64,000 bases of DNA from JAUIAI01 sp041396685 (GCA_041396685.1 JAWKYD010000007.1:287663-351662), one strand, 5' to 3'. Shown: positions 32,344-41,084, counted from the stretch's first letter. The notes: generated by a model from the letters alone, not told the origin. Numbers and translations are program-made.

Positions 32344-35169
32344 TCAGCCCGAATGGCGGTCGACGAAATCGATGATGATGTCGGCCAACTCGCGCGGCAT
32401 GCGCAGCGGGCCATCATGATGAACACCCGGCAGCGTCACCGATTGCGCTCCCGGCGTGCATTCGGTGTAACGCTGCCCCAGGTGCTGCCAGTACGGATTG
32501 GTTTTTTCGCCGCGCACGACCAGCGTGGGCGCGCGTACCTTGCCCAGAAAGTCACACGACATGCGCGCATTGAAGGCCGGGGTGAGCTGCCCGCGCAGCG
32601 GCAGCGTATGGGCGTTCTCCGCGGTGACGCGTTGCAGCCCGATGTTCTCGTTGAGAAACTGGCCGGGCGCCGACTCGTAGACGGTTTCGATGAAACGCAT
32701 GCCGGCTCCCTGGATGTCATGGGCCATCAGCCGCTCGATCATGGGTTTGAAGGTGGCCTGGTGGCGCGCCTGCGCGGTCTTGACTGACGGCGTGTCAGCC
32801 GCCAGCACATCCATGGCCGGCTCGAAGTGCACGGCGCTCTTGACCAGATCCGGCCGCATCGCGGCGAGATAGCCGCCGACCGATCCACCGAAAGACCAGG
32901 TCGCCAGATGCACCGGGCCGGTGCCGAGCGACTCGATCAGCGCGGCCAGATCGAGCGCAAAGGTTTCCAGCGTCACTTCACCGATCTTCGCGATCATCGC
33001 CGGCTCGATGGGCTGTGAGCCGTGAAAGCGCAGCGAGTATGAAATAAAGCGGTGGTTCGCGGAGATCGGACCCTCGAAGTGTCCCCAGGTACGGTAGTCG
33101 GCGACGCCGCCATGCACGAATACGATCGGCTCGCCCTTGCCGATATCCATCACTTCGACCGGCAGACCGTTGACTTTCACGATCCGGGCCGTGGTGGGCC
33201 GAATCCGGTTCAGATTGTTGCTCTCGCCCCGTGAAGGCATCCCGGCCTGACGCATCGCGGTGCGCATGTTCGCCAGCACGGGATCGGGAATGCAATAGAC
33301 CTTCTCGAACTGCAAGGCCTTCTCGATGGTGATGCCGGGGAACCGTTTCTGCACCTGCAGCGCCGCCTCGCGGGCCTCGTCATGCCGGCCCAGATGGGGC
33401 AGGGTGATGACGCGCATCAGATGGCTGAGCCAGTTGCGCTCGCTGTGCGCCGTCATGAAGGCGTCGTAGGCGCGTTGATAGTCGCCTTGCTCGTAAAAGC
33501 GCTTGGCGATGGCGTAGATCCACCAGGGCTGGTGAAACTCGGGCTCGAGCGCGAGGGCGCGCTCGACCAGCGCGGCGCCGGCGTCCCAGTCGCCGGTGAA
33601 GGCGAGCCAGTTGCCGAATGCGGCGAGCAGCGCCGGATCGTTCGGGTTCACCTTCAGGCCGCGTTCGATAACCGGTCTGAGCTTGTCGCGCTCGCAGGTG
33701 GCGCTGTAGGCCTGTGCCAGGGCCCAGTACACGGCGGTGTCGTCGCCGGTGGCCAGTTCCTCGGCCTTGCTGGCGGCCTGCACGGCCATGTCGCGGCGAT
33801 ACAGGCGTGCCTGCAGGTCGGTGCGTTCCGGCTCGGTCAGGCCGTGGCCCCATCGGTACTGATGGGTGTGAATGGTGCTCTTGAGCGCCCAGGCGGCGGC
33901 ATCGCCCGGATCGTTCTCCAGCAGCCGCGAAAGGCATTCGAGCGCGCGCGGCGTCACCGACGGCGTTTCCCCGGAGCAGGTCGTGCAGGCATACCCATGC
34001 GCAAGGCATTCCGCCCGGCTCATCTGCGCCGTGGTCTTGTGACGGCCCGTGTCGAGCAGGTGGCGCGACAGCGCGCCGCCGCCCGGCGAGGCGAAGGCGG
34101 CGATGCGCTGGCCGATGACCTGATCCGCATGGGCGGTATCGGTGCTCTCGACGGCGCGGGTCATGAACACCTCGCCGCTGGCCGTATCGAGCGCCTCGGC
34201 CAGCACGCGCAGTTTCGCGTCACGGGACGCCGCCATCGACAAGGTCAGCCGGTAATCCGGGTCGGCACGCTCGGAAAGACGGACCGTGCCATACCGGCCC
34301 AGCGCCGCACGTAACTCGGCGACGATGGCGGCCAGGCGCACTTGGCCGGCCGGGTCGTCCGTGGGCGCCATGAGTACGGCCAGCGTCGGCGCCAGGCGAT
34401 CGGGGCCCGGGCCGGCAGGGGCCGGGCTGATCGGGGCGGGGCTGGTCGGGGCGGGGCTGGTCGGGGCGGGGCTGGTTGGCGGTTCGCTTGGGCGCACCGT
34501 CGTCGCAGCGGCGGTGTTGGCCGACGCGCCGGCCGTGCCGGTGTCTGCGCCTGTGACAACGCCGCCGTCGCTGCCGGTTGCCGACCCTTGTCCGGTCACC
34601 GTCACCGTGGCCGCCGGTGGGTTGGTCATCAGGCGCGTCCACAACACGGCACTGGCGCCGGCGAACAGCAGTATCGCCAGAATCGCCCAGTGCCGCATGC
34701 CATGTCGCGAACCATCGGCCTCCGAACGGCCGGCCAAGGCGCGGGCCCCGGACCCGACCGGGGCGATACCGTGGTCGGCTTCGGTGCCGGCAACAGGCGT
34801 CTGGCTCGACGCGCCAGACGGGTCGCCGATGACGTCTGCCACCAGCATGTAGCCCTGCCGCGGCACCGTGCGAAGAATCTCGTGTGCCCGCGCGCCCAGC
34901 ACCCGGCGGATGTCGGCAATGCATTGCACCAGCGAATCGTCGGTGACGCTCAGGCCGGGCCAGACCGATGCGAACAACTCATCTTTGCCAACGACCGCGT
35001 CATGCTGTTCGGCCAACACCCGGAACACCGCCAGCGACTGCGGCCGAAGGCTGACCTCGCCCTGGTCGTTGCCCACCAGACAGCGACGCCGCTCGGAATA
35101 GTGCAAGCCGCCAAAGCGCGGCTGCGCGAGCGGATCCGGTGTGTTCGGAATGTCTGTCTCCCGGGTCAT
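32344..35169 (-). CDS. CadC-like winged-helix / membrane / TPR-like / alpha-beta hydrolase fusion
   Basis: 941 residues. Residues 20-115: OmpR/CadC-type winged helix with L-R-P-Q-S-L-A-V-F-R-V-L and V-P-R-Q-G-Y-M-L. Residues 159-179: one membrane segment. Residues 180-260: Thr/Pro/Ala linker with repeated T-S-P-A-P. Residues 260-400: a receptor-like region with paired Cys (C-T-T-C). Residues 400-620: TPR-like helices. Residues 665-941: alpha/beta hydrolase with oxyanion H-G-G-V, nucleophile S759 in T-W-S-F-G-G (Gly two before Ser is Thr) and G-V-H-H-D-G supplying His. Topology would put DNA binding inside and hydrolase in the periplasm. Divergent from the LuxR-type gene. Confidence 0.85.
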   Translation of the reverse strand: MTRETDIPNTPDPLAQPRFGGLHYSERRRCLVGNDQGEVSLRPQSLAVFRVLAEQHDAVVGKDELFASVWPGLSVTDDSLVQCIADIRRVLGARAHEILRTVPRQGYMLVADVIGDPSGASSQTPVAGTEADHGIAPVGSGARALAGRSEADGSRHGMRHWAILAILLFAGASAVLWTRLMTNPPAATVTVTGQGSATGSDGGVVTGADTGTAGASANTAAATTVRPSEPPTSPAPTSPAPTSPAPISPAPAGPGPDRLAPTLAVLMAPTDDPAGQVRLAAIVAELRAALGRYGTVRLSERADPDYRLTLSMAASRDAKLRVLAEALDTASGEVFMTRAVESTDTAHADQVIGQRIAAFASPGGGALSRHLLDTGRHKTTAQMSRAECLAHGYACTTCSGETPSVTPRALECLSRLLENDPGDAAAWALKSTIHTHQYRWGHGLTEPERTDLQARLYRRDMAVQAASKAEELATGDDTAVYWALAQAYSATCERDKLRPVIERGLKVNPNDPALLAAFGNWLAFTGDWDAGAALVERALALEPEFHQPWWIYAIAKRFYEQGDYQRAYDAFMTAHSERNWLSHLMRVITLPHLGRHDEAREAALQVQKRFPGITIEKALQFEKVYCIPDPVLANMRTAMRQAGMPSRGESNNLNRIRPTTARIVKVNGLPVEVMDIGKGEPIVFVHGGVADYRTWGHFEGPISANHRFISYSLRFHGSQPIEPAMIAKIGEVTLETFALDLAALIESLGTGPVHLATWSFGGSVGGYLAAMRPDLVKSAVHFEPAMDVLAADTPSVKTAQARHQATFKPMIERLMAHDIQGAGMRFIETVYESAPGQFLNENIGLQRVTAENAHTLPLRGQLTPAFNARMSCDFLGKVRAPTLVVRGEKTNPYWQHLGQRYTECTPGAQSVTLPGVHHDGPLRMPRELADIIIDFVDRHSG

Positions 35170-35258
35170 TGTGGCAAGTCTATGTCGGTCGTGCGTGCCG
35201 CGCCACGGGTCGCGAAAATCGTCCTCAATGTTGATGATTGTCTATCGCGATCGAGTCG

Positions 35259-35291
35259 ATTTCGGCCAGATTTCGGCCAAATTTCGGCCTG
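35259..35291. promoter_or_regulatory. Three 11-bp direct repeats in the divergent promoter
   Basis: Units ATTTCGGCCAG, ATTTCGGCCAA and ATTTCGGCCTG lie head to tail at 35259, 35270 and 35281, an 11-bp period close to one helical turn. They sit midway between the starts of the fusion regulator (35169) and the LuxR-type gene (35366), where a regulator binding one DNA face would be expected. Confidence 0.75.
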
Positions 35292-35365
35292 TTCTCAGGA
35301 TTCTCGTCGGCCTTCACTGAACCATCGAGCCTTCGTTTCCAGCCTCAGGGCGAAGGAGATCTTCA

Positions 35366-36142
35366 ATGAAAAGCACGACGCGCGTCAGTCAGGGAAGTGG
35401 GTTTGGCGGGCTCGCCGCGCCTCCTATGGGTGCGCCGAAGGCCGATGTTGCCGGCTACTGGGCAAATACGGGGCCGGCGGCGATCGACCGGCATGACCGA
35501 CACCCGGCGCCCGGCAGCCTGACCGGGTCGTCGATCGCGCAATGGGTCGTCGATGCCTGGCACATCCCGATCATGGCGCTGAGCCACGAGGGCCATTTGC
35601 TGTGGGCGAATCAGGCGGGTCATGCCGAACTGATTCAGGCGCGGCGAGTCTGTCGTGTCGGCGACCAAGTGGTGCCATCCGCACCGTTGTTGCATGAGCA
35701 TTGGCGGCAAAGCCTCGGTCGCGCCCGTCGCGTGGCGACGCTCTTGCTGAAGGCCGACCTGCAGGTACGGCTGCTGCCGATGTGGGATGAGGCGCGTGCA
35801 TCGCAAACGGCCGCGCCAATTGTGCTGGCGATGCTCTCGCCCGCACGGCAGACCGATGATGCGTTGCTGATGTCGATGGCCGAGCATCTGCACCTGACGC
35901 AGGCCGAGCGCGCCGTGCTGCGCGCGCTGATCGCGGGCCGCTCGCCCGCCGCGATCGCCAGCGAGCGCCGCGTCGCGCTCTGCACCGTGCGTTCGCAGAT
36001 ACGCGGATTGCTCGCCAAATCGGGGCTCGGCACGATTCGCGATCTGCTGCTGTTCGCCGCGCGGCTGCCCGCGCTGGCCGGGCCTCATGGCACGGCATCA
36101 AAACGCACAACGATTCCATGTGGACGCAGCCGACGCCGTTGA
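35366..36142 (+). CDS. LuxR-type helix-turn-helix regulator with a PAS-like N-terminal region
   Basis: 258 residues; AAGGAG ribosome site 7 bp ahead of the ATG. Residues about 60-160 resemble a small PAS-like sensor (P-I-M-A-L-S-H-E-G-H-L-L-W-A-N). Residues about 175-232 form a LuxR/GerE helix-turn-helix: L-T-Q-A-E-R-A-V-L-R-A-L, then S-P-A-A-I-A and T-V-R-S-Q-I-R-G-L-L-A-K. The last 15-20 residues are Arg/Thr-rich and run up to IS91-derived sequence, so the natural C-terminus may have been replaced. Divergent from the fusion regulator, which it may control. Confidence 0.82.
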   Translation: MKSTTRVSQGSGFGGLAAPPMGAPKADVAGYWANTGPAAIDRHDRHPAPGSLTGSSIAQWVVDAWHIPIMALSHEGHLLWANQAGHAELIQARRVCRVGDQVVPSAPLLHEHWRQSLGRARRVATLLLKADLQVRLLPMWDEARASQTAAPIVLAMLSPARQTDDALLMSMAEHLHLTQAERAVLRALIAGRSPAAIASERRVALCTVRSQIRGLLAKSGLGTIRDLLLFAARLPALAGPHGTASKRTTIPCGRSRRR

Positions 36143-36168
36143 GCGTCGCAACGGCTAACGGCGTGCCA

Positions 36169-36275
36169 GGCACTGGCCGACGAGTGCATCGAAATGGCCA
36201 GCCAGGGCCAGGTGCGCCTGCGCCTGAAGACGCCCTGGTCCGATGGCAGCACGCATCTGGTGTTGAGCCCGATCC
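36169..36275 (+). mobile_element. IS91-family transposase fragment (107 bp)
   Basis: Encodes V-R-L-R-L-K-T-P-W-S-D-G-S-T-H-L-V-L and matches 31132-31236 of the larger remnant with a few changes. It joins directly to the second BrnT remnant. Confidence 0.85.
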
Positions 36276-36279
36276 AACT

Positions 36280-36396
36280 GAGGGTGAACCGCGTTTCGTG
36301 ACGCTGGGCATGGACCGCCTTGGTCGGGTCTTGGTGGTCGTTCACACACCTCGGGGCGACGGGGTCCGGATCATCTCGGCGCGCAAGGCCAGTCAC
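36280..36396 (+). pseudogene. brnT: BrnT toxin, second remnant
   Basis: Reads E-G-E-P-R-F-V-T-L-G-M-D-R-L-G-R-V-L and onward to A-R-K-A-S-H, then jumps out of frame into a brnA piece. It extends further upstream than the copy at 28775 but has lost the C-terminal tail. The 5' end is cut by IS91 sequence. Confidence 0.8.
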
Positions 36397-36397
36397 G

Positions 36398-36538
36398 GAG
36401 AAGGCAGGTACCGGCTATCAGACGATGATCAATGGCGAATTGCGTGCGGCGTTGGCGCGGGCGCGAGATGCCGATACGCAGCCTCTGACCGCGGCCAAGC
36501 TGCGCGAGATCCTTCGGGAAGAGTTGAACGCGGCTTAG
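36398..36538 (+). pseudogene. brnA: BrnA antitoxin, C-terminal remnant
   Basis: 47 codons with A-G-T-G-Y-Q-T-M-I-N-G-E-L-R, the DNA-binding ribbon-helix-helix end of BrnA, ending in E-E-L-N-A-A and TAG. The N-terminal half is missing here but present at 28881. A deletion has joined it to the BrnT remnant. Confidence 0.75.
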
Positions 36539-36724
36539 CCATCCCGAACTGAACGGGCGTGGGTGTTGCGCTGGGCCGAGGACGGCACGCCGGCCGCCTC
36601 GCGGTCGGATTTGCCCAGGTGCCGGTTTGCGGCGCTCGGATGGTCGGTCATGCCAAACGGATCCAGCACATGGACCGGGCCGGGTTTGGCTCGAGCGTGC
36701 GCGGCGGCGGCGACGTTCTCGCCG

Positions 36725-36925
36725 CGCTACGTGCGCAAGCGGGTGAAGGTGGCGTCGTCGAAATACGTGCCGAAAGCGGGCAGCGAGACACCGGTGCCGT
36801 CATGGAAGCGCATCGACCTCATTCAGGATGCGTTGCCGGCGAAGGACCAGGGCAAGGCCGATGCGCTGGGCGGCGTGATCACCGTGGACGAATACGCGGC
36901 AAAGATCGCCAGCGGAGATGCGTGA
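36725..36925 (+). pseudogene. 3' end fragment of the FMN-protein gene (copy C)
   Basis: The last 66 or so codons of the gene at 23426, open to the natural TGA, with two amino-acid changes (His to Arg and Val to Ile). Upstream in-frame sequence is unrelated. Part of direct-repeat copy C. Confidence 0.9.
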
Positions 36926-37033
36926 CATTGCTGCGATCGGTCGCCCGTGAAGGCGGGCCGGGAATCGCAGGGGTCACTCGATCAGGATCACATCATCGGC
37001 CGCCGGTGTTGCGTACAGACGCTCGACCAGCGC
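36725..37033. repeat. Direct repeat copy C (309 bp), right edge of the island
   Basis: Contains the FMN-protein 3' end and, on the other strand, the last 60 bp of the intact feruloyl-CoA synthase gene. Five differences from copy A by eye. The 5' flank GGCGGCGACGTTCTCGCC is shared with decayed copy B. Confidence 0.9.
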
Positions 37034-38821
37034 TGCACGTCGTTCGAGCGCCGCGCGCTGATTGACGTAGCCCTTGTCGGTGAGCTCGTTGCCGTCGATC
37101 GAGGCGGGTTCCGTCATCAGCAGCGCACGCCGTACACGCATGCTGGAACCGTTGTGTGCGCCATTGTGCGCAGCCAGCCCCGCGCGCAGGTGTTCGCGCA
37201 CCGTCGGCGCCGCGACGACTTCGGCGGGTGAAGCATCGGCCGGCAGTCCGGCAAGCGCGCGGCAGGCGGCCAGATTGGGCCAGGCGAGCAGGCCGACCCA
37301 TTCGCGGTCCTGGCCGGCCACCAGCGCGTCCTGGATAACCGGCGAGGCCGCCGCGATCGCGGCCACGCGCAGCGAACCCACGTGCACGAAGGTGCCCGAA
37401 CCAAGCTTGAAGTCTTCGACGACACGGCCGGCGAAGATCAGCCCCTTGGACGGATCGGCCTCGTCGACGAACACCGCCGCGTCGCCGATCTTGTAGAAAC
37501 CTTCTTCGTCGAAGGCCTTGGCGGTGAGATCCGGTTGCCGGTAGTAACCCGGTGTGACCAGCTCGCCGCGCACCCGCACCTCGTACTTTCCGCCGGTGGG
37601 CACGAGCTTCAGTTCGACGCCGGCATAGGGCAGGCCGATCAGGCCGACCCGCTCGCTGGCCCAGTAGGTGGCGGTGGCCGTGGGAGCGGTTTCGGTTGAG
37701 CCCCAGCCGGTGAAGAACACGATGCGTTCGCCGGTGTGCCCGATGGCCAGCGCCTGCATGCGCTCGTAGAGATCGTCGGGCAGGGTGGCGCCACCGTAGG
37801 ACAGCAGCGTCAGATTGCGAAAGAAGGTGCGCGCCAGTGTCTCGTCGCCCTCGAGCGCGGTGGCGAGCATCGCGTAGCCGGCCGGCACGTTCGAGAAATA
37901 GGTGGGTGAGATCTCGCGCAGATTGCGCAGCGTTTCGTCGAACAGGCCGGGCAGCGGGCGGCCCTCGTCGATGTGAAAGGTGCCGCCTTGCGCCAGGATG
38001 CTGTGAAAGGTCGCGTTGCCGCCCATGGTGTGGTTCCAGGGCAGCCAGTCGAGCACGGTCGGGGCCGGGTCGTCGGGGTCACGTGGGCGCGACTGCAGCA
38101 TCATCGCCAGGTTCACGCACATCATGCGCTGGGTGTTGATGACGCCCTTGGGCATGCCGGTCGAGCCCGAGGTGAACAGCAGCTTGCCCACCGTGTCGGG
38201 CGTGATCGCGGCGACGCTGCGTTCGACCGCTGCGGTTGGCGGGGTCTCGGCCAGCGCTTCGAAGGCGATGCTCTCGCGTCCGTCGGGCGGGTTGGTCACG
38301 TGGATCAGCGTGACATCGGTCAGGTCGAGTGCTGCCAATGCCGCCGCGAACTGGCGGCCGTCCTGAACCATCAACACGCCGGGCCGGATCAGCTCGAAGA
38401 TGTAGCGCAGCTTGGCGTGGTCCTGGCTGAGCAGTGAATAAGCCGGCGAGATCGGTGCCGCCGGCACGCGCGCCTGCATCGCGGCCATGGTCAGCAACGC
38501 GTGCTCGATGCTGTTGCCCGACAGGATCGCGACCGGACGCTCGGCGTTCGCACTGAGATCGAGCAGGCCCTGGGTGAGCGAATCGACGCGGCGCATCGCC
38601 TCGCCGTAGCCCAGGCGGTGCCACTGGCGATCGGGGCCGCGCCGTTGTGCGAGCCAGGTGCGCTCGGGATGCGCGGCGGCCGCGCTGCGCAACAGATGCG
38701 GAACGTGCGGCACCGGCGTCTGCAACGGCACCCGGGAGCGCATGATCTTCGTGCCGTCGTCGCGCGCGATCAGTTCGATGTCGCGCGGCATCCAGTTGAC
38801 ATGCTTGAACGGTGGCTTCAT
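36974..38821 (-). CDS. Feruloyl-CoA synthase-type AMP-forming acyl-CoA synthetase
   Basis: 615 residues, matching the feruloyl-CoA synthase-like clade in length and blocks. P-loop-like T-S-G-S-T-G-M-P-K-G, the A8-type region G-D-A-A-V-F-V-D, and I-L-S-G-N-S-I-E-H near residue 100 characteristic of this clade. The enzyme would activate a phenolic or related aromatic acid with ATP and CoA. The usual partner, feruloyl-CoA hydratase-lyase, is not in the window. Its 3' end overlaps repeat copy C. Last gene of a minus-strand run with UxaA- and RraA-type genes, 22 bp after the previous stop. Confidence 0.85.
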   Translation of the reverse strand: MKPPFKHVNWMPRDIELIARDDGTKIMRSRVPLQTPVPHVPHLLRSAAAAHPERTWLAQRRGPDRQWHRLGYGEAMRRVDSLTQGLLDLSANAERPVAILSGNSIEHALLTMAAMQARVPAAPISPAYSLLSQDHAKLRYIFELIRPGVLMVQDGRQFAAALAALDLTDVTLIHVTNPPDGRESIAFEALAETPPTAAVERSVAAITPDTVGKLLFTSGSTGMPKGVINTQRMMCVNLAMMLQSRPRDPDDPAPTVLDWLPWNHTMGGNATFHSILAQGGTFHIDEGRPLPGLFDETLRNLREISPTYFSNVPAGYAMLATALEGDETLARTFFRNLTLLSYGGATLPDDLYERMQALAIGHTGERIVFFTGWGSTETAPTATATYWASERVGLIGLPYAGVELKLVPTGGKYEVRVRGELVTPGYYRQPDLTAKAFDEEGFYKIGDAAVFVDEADPSKGLIFAGRVVEDFKLGSGTFVHVGSLRVAAIAAASPVIQDALVAGQDREWVGLLAWPNLAACRALAGLPADASPAEVVAAPTVREHLRAGLAAHNGAHNGSSMRVRRALLMTEPASIDGNELTDKGYVNQRAALERRAALVERLYATPAADDVILIE

Positions 38822-38843
38822 GGCTCGCTCTCGGCGGGGACGC

Positions 38844-40100
38844 TCAGACCGGCAGGCAGGCCGGGCCGATCGGTTCGAAGGTCTTGTACGTCAGAATGAA
38901 TTCGGTATGCCCCAGCGCCTCGGAGCGGCTCGGCGCGCCCGCACACACCGCACGCACGAGTTCGTAGATCTCGTCGCCGACCTCGTCCAGCGACGCACCC
39001 TCGCTGAGGATGCGGCCGGCGTTCACGTCCATGTCGTCGGCCAGTCGCGCATAGGTGTCGGGGTTGGCGCAGATCTTGATCACCGGCGCGATCGCCGAGC
39101 CCACCACCGAGCCGCGACCGGTAATGAACAGGTTCAGGTGTGTGCCGCTGGCCATCATCTCGACGATCTCGGCGTTGTCGGAGATGTTGGGAAAACCGAA
39201 GCGCACCTCGCCGTCGGGGATCACGTCCATCAGATAGAGACCGCCGCGCGGGGGCAGATCGCCGGGCTTGATCATGCCGCGGATCTGTGAGGCGCCGGAC
39301 TTGGCATAGGCGCCCATCGACTTTTCTTCGATGGTGGTCAGCCCGCCCTCGGCATTGCCGGCCGAGAAGCTGCCGTAGCCGAGCGTGGCGTAGTAGCGCG
39401 CGGCCTTGTGCACGGCCTGGCGTAGTTCGTCACCGAGCGCGGGCGTGACCGCACGCGCGGCCATGATCTCCTCGCAGCCGATGAGCTCGCCGGTTTCCTC
39501 GAAGATGCAGGCCGCACCCTCGGCGACCAGCCGGTCGAACGCGCGGCCGGCGGCCGGGTTGCCGGTGATGCCACTGGTGCCGTCGGAGCCGCCGCAGACG
39601 GTGCCGATGACCAGCTCGTCGATGGCCATCGGCACCGTGTCGGCGGCGGCCAGGGCTTCGGCCTGAGCGCGCGCCCAGGCCTGACCGCGTTCGATCGTGG
39701 CGCGCGTGCCGCCGGTGCGCTGGATGACCAGCGTCTCGACCGGCCGGCCGCTGGCGGCGATCGACTCGGCGAGCCGGAAGCGGTCGAAGCTCTCGCAGCC
39801 GAGCGACACCAGCAACACCGCGCCGACGTTCGGGTGCGTGCACAGGCGCGTCATCATCGTGTGCGCGTACTGATTCGGAAAGCAGCCCGGGAAGCCGATC
39901 AGGTGCACGCCCTGGTCGCGCAGCGGCCAGACGATTTCGCGTGCCACATGGTGTGCGCACTCGACCAGGTAGGCCACCACGACGTGATTGCGAATGCCCT
40001 TGCGGCCGTCGGCGCGCGGATAACCGCGCAGGGCCGGGGCGGGCGTGTTCGCCTGCGCGTCGGCGATCGGTGCGCCGGCGCCGTGGGCCGTCGGTTTCAT
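38844..40100 (-). CDS. UxaA-type altronate/galactarate dehydratase, catalytic (large) part
   Basis: 418 residues. Matches the C-terminal domain of UxaA/GarD dehydratases: R-A-D-G-R-K-G-I-R-N-H near residue 30, G-F-P-G-C-F-P-N-Q, G-T-V-C-G-G-S-D-G-T-S-G-I-T-G-N-P and G-F-P-N-I-S-D-N. These enzymes dehydrate sugar acids using a metal. Here the SAF domain is a separate gene just upstream with an ATGA overlap, so the two polypeptides form the enzyme. The natural substrate may be another hydroxy acid. Confidence 0.88.
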   Translation of the reverse strand: MKPTAHGAGAPIADAQANTPAPALRGYPRADGRKGIRNHVVVAYLVECAHHVAREIVWPLRDQGVHLIGFPGCFPNQYAHTMMTRLCTHPNVGAVLLVSLGCESFDRFRLAESIAASGRPVETLVIQRTGGTRATIERGQAWARAQAEALAAADTVPMAIDELVIGTVCGGSDGTSGITGNPAAGRAFDRLVAEGAACIFEETGELIGCEEIMAARAVTPALGDELRQAVHKAARYYATLGYGSFSAGNAEGGLTTIEEKSMGAYAKSGASQIRGMIKPGDLPPRGGLYLMDVIPDGEVRFGFPNISDNAEIVEMMASGTHLNLFITGRGSVVGSAIAPVIKICANPDTYARLADDMDVNAGRILSEGASLDEVGDEIYELVRAVCAGAPSRSEALGHTEFILTYKTFEPIGPACLPV

Positions 40101-40423
40101 CGTTCGCTCCCGTCGGTACCGCCGGCGCCGGTTTCGGCCAGCACGACGCTGGGCGTGTAGTCGCTGCGCATGTTGTGCACGTGGAGGTGGCGGCCGGCTG
40201 CGACCGCTTCGGTGGCCACACCGATCGGTGCGCCGTACTTCAGCACCTTGGCGCCGGCAGCGATCGCGACGCGCGCGAGCTTGTGGCCGAGCGCAATCGG
40301 TTCGGCCACCGTGAACGGCCGGCCGTCGATGACGACGGTCTCGCCGATCGCGATGCGGCGGCGGGCGATCAGCACGTTGTCGTCCGGGCTCAGCAACAGC
40401 AGGGCGTCGGTTTGTTCGCTCAT
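40097..40423 (-). CDS. UxaA-type dehydratase, SAF-domain (small) subunit
   Basis: 108 residues comprising an SAF domain, normally the N-terminal part of UxaA: D-N-V-L-I-A-R-R-R-I, G-H-K-L-A-R-V and Y-G-A-P-I-G-V-A. The stop overlaps the start of the large subunit. It lies 10 bp downstream of the RraA-like gene, so all three are cotranscribed. Confidence 0.87.
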   Translation of the reverse strand: MSEQTDALLLLSPDDNVLIARRRIAIGETVVIDGRPFTVAEPIALGHKLARVAIAAGAKVLKYGAPIGVATEAVAAGRHLHVHNMRSDYTPSVVLAETGAGGTDGSER

Positions 40424-40433
40424 CTGCCAGGCC

Positions 40434-41084
40434 TCAGAACTTGCCGTACTTCAGGTAGGCCTGCTGCGGGTCGACTCCGGCGCGGATCGCCTTGCGGATC
40501 TCCGACTCGGTGCCGATGGCTGTCTCCGATTTCTCGATCACGTCTTCGACGATGTCCTTCGGGATGCGGATCAGGCCGTCGCGATCGCCGATCAGGTAGT
40601 CGCCCGGCGCGATGTCGACCTCGCCGATGCGGATCTCGACCTGGGTGGCGGCGGGCAGCCACCAGCCGACGATGTCGCGCGGCGTGTAGCCGTCGTGCCA
40701 GGTCTGGAAACGCAGCTCGAGCAGGAAGTCGGCATCGCGGATCATGCCGTCGACCAGCGCGCCGCGCACGCCCTTGTCGCGCAGGGTCTCGGCCGACAGC
40801 TCGCCCATGTGCGCGACCGTACAGTCGTTGGGCTGGTTGGCCCAGATGTGGCCGGCCGGGCACTGCGAGAGCAGGCCCGTCCAGGCGAGCAAGGTCTCGT
40901 GCGCATCGGCCGTGGGGTCGACCTTGCCCAGGATGGTGAAGGCCGGCCCGGCCATCGTGTGCTCGGGCATCAGCGGCCGCAGCCGCGGCGGCAGGGTGAA
41001 ATCGCGCAGGCCCATCGCCCGCATCACGTCGTGCACGATGCCGGTGTAGCAGCGTTCGAGCCGGTCACTGATCGTGTTGGTCAT
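40434..41084 (-). CDS. RraA-like / 4-hydroxy-4-methyl-2-oxoglutarate aldolase family protein
   Basis: 216 residues with the RraA fold. The catalytic-type motif G-A-L-V-D-G-M-I-R-D (Arg-Asp pair) is intact, as is the G-P-A-F-T-I strand, so an aldolase or decarboxylase of 2-oxo acids is more likely than an RNase E regulator. A GAGGGAG site precedes the ATG. First gene of the operon with the dehydratase subunits and the CoA synthase; suggests breakdown of a hydroxy or oxo acid. Confidence 0.85.
   Translation of the reverse strand: MTNTISDRLERCYTGIVHDVMRAMGLRDFTLPPRLRPLMPEHTMAGPAFTILGKVDPTADAHETLLAWTGLLSQCPAGHIWANQPNDCTVAHMGELSAETLRDKGVRGALVDGMIRDADFLLELRFQTWHDGYTPRDIVGWWLPAATQVEIRIGEVDIAPGDYLIGDRDGLIRIPKDIVEDVIEKSETAIGTESEIRKAIRAGVDPQQAYLKYGKF

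Larger units (their letters stand above)
24191..36724. mobile_element. Accessory island bounded by the 309-bp direct repeats
   Basis: About 12.5 kb lying between direct-repeat copies A and C. Contents include an immunity-type gene, broken toxin-antitoxin loci, IS91-family remnants, several pseudogenes and an unusual regulator fusion. The flanking genes on both sides are left intact by the repeat arrangement. No integrase gene was found inside. The island reading is inference from repeat structure and gene content. Confidence 0.6.

Noticed and set aside
36541..36724. Open frame leading into repeat copy C
   Set aside because: No ribosome site, no family match in either direction; kept only as unassigned island sequence.
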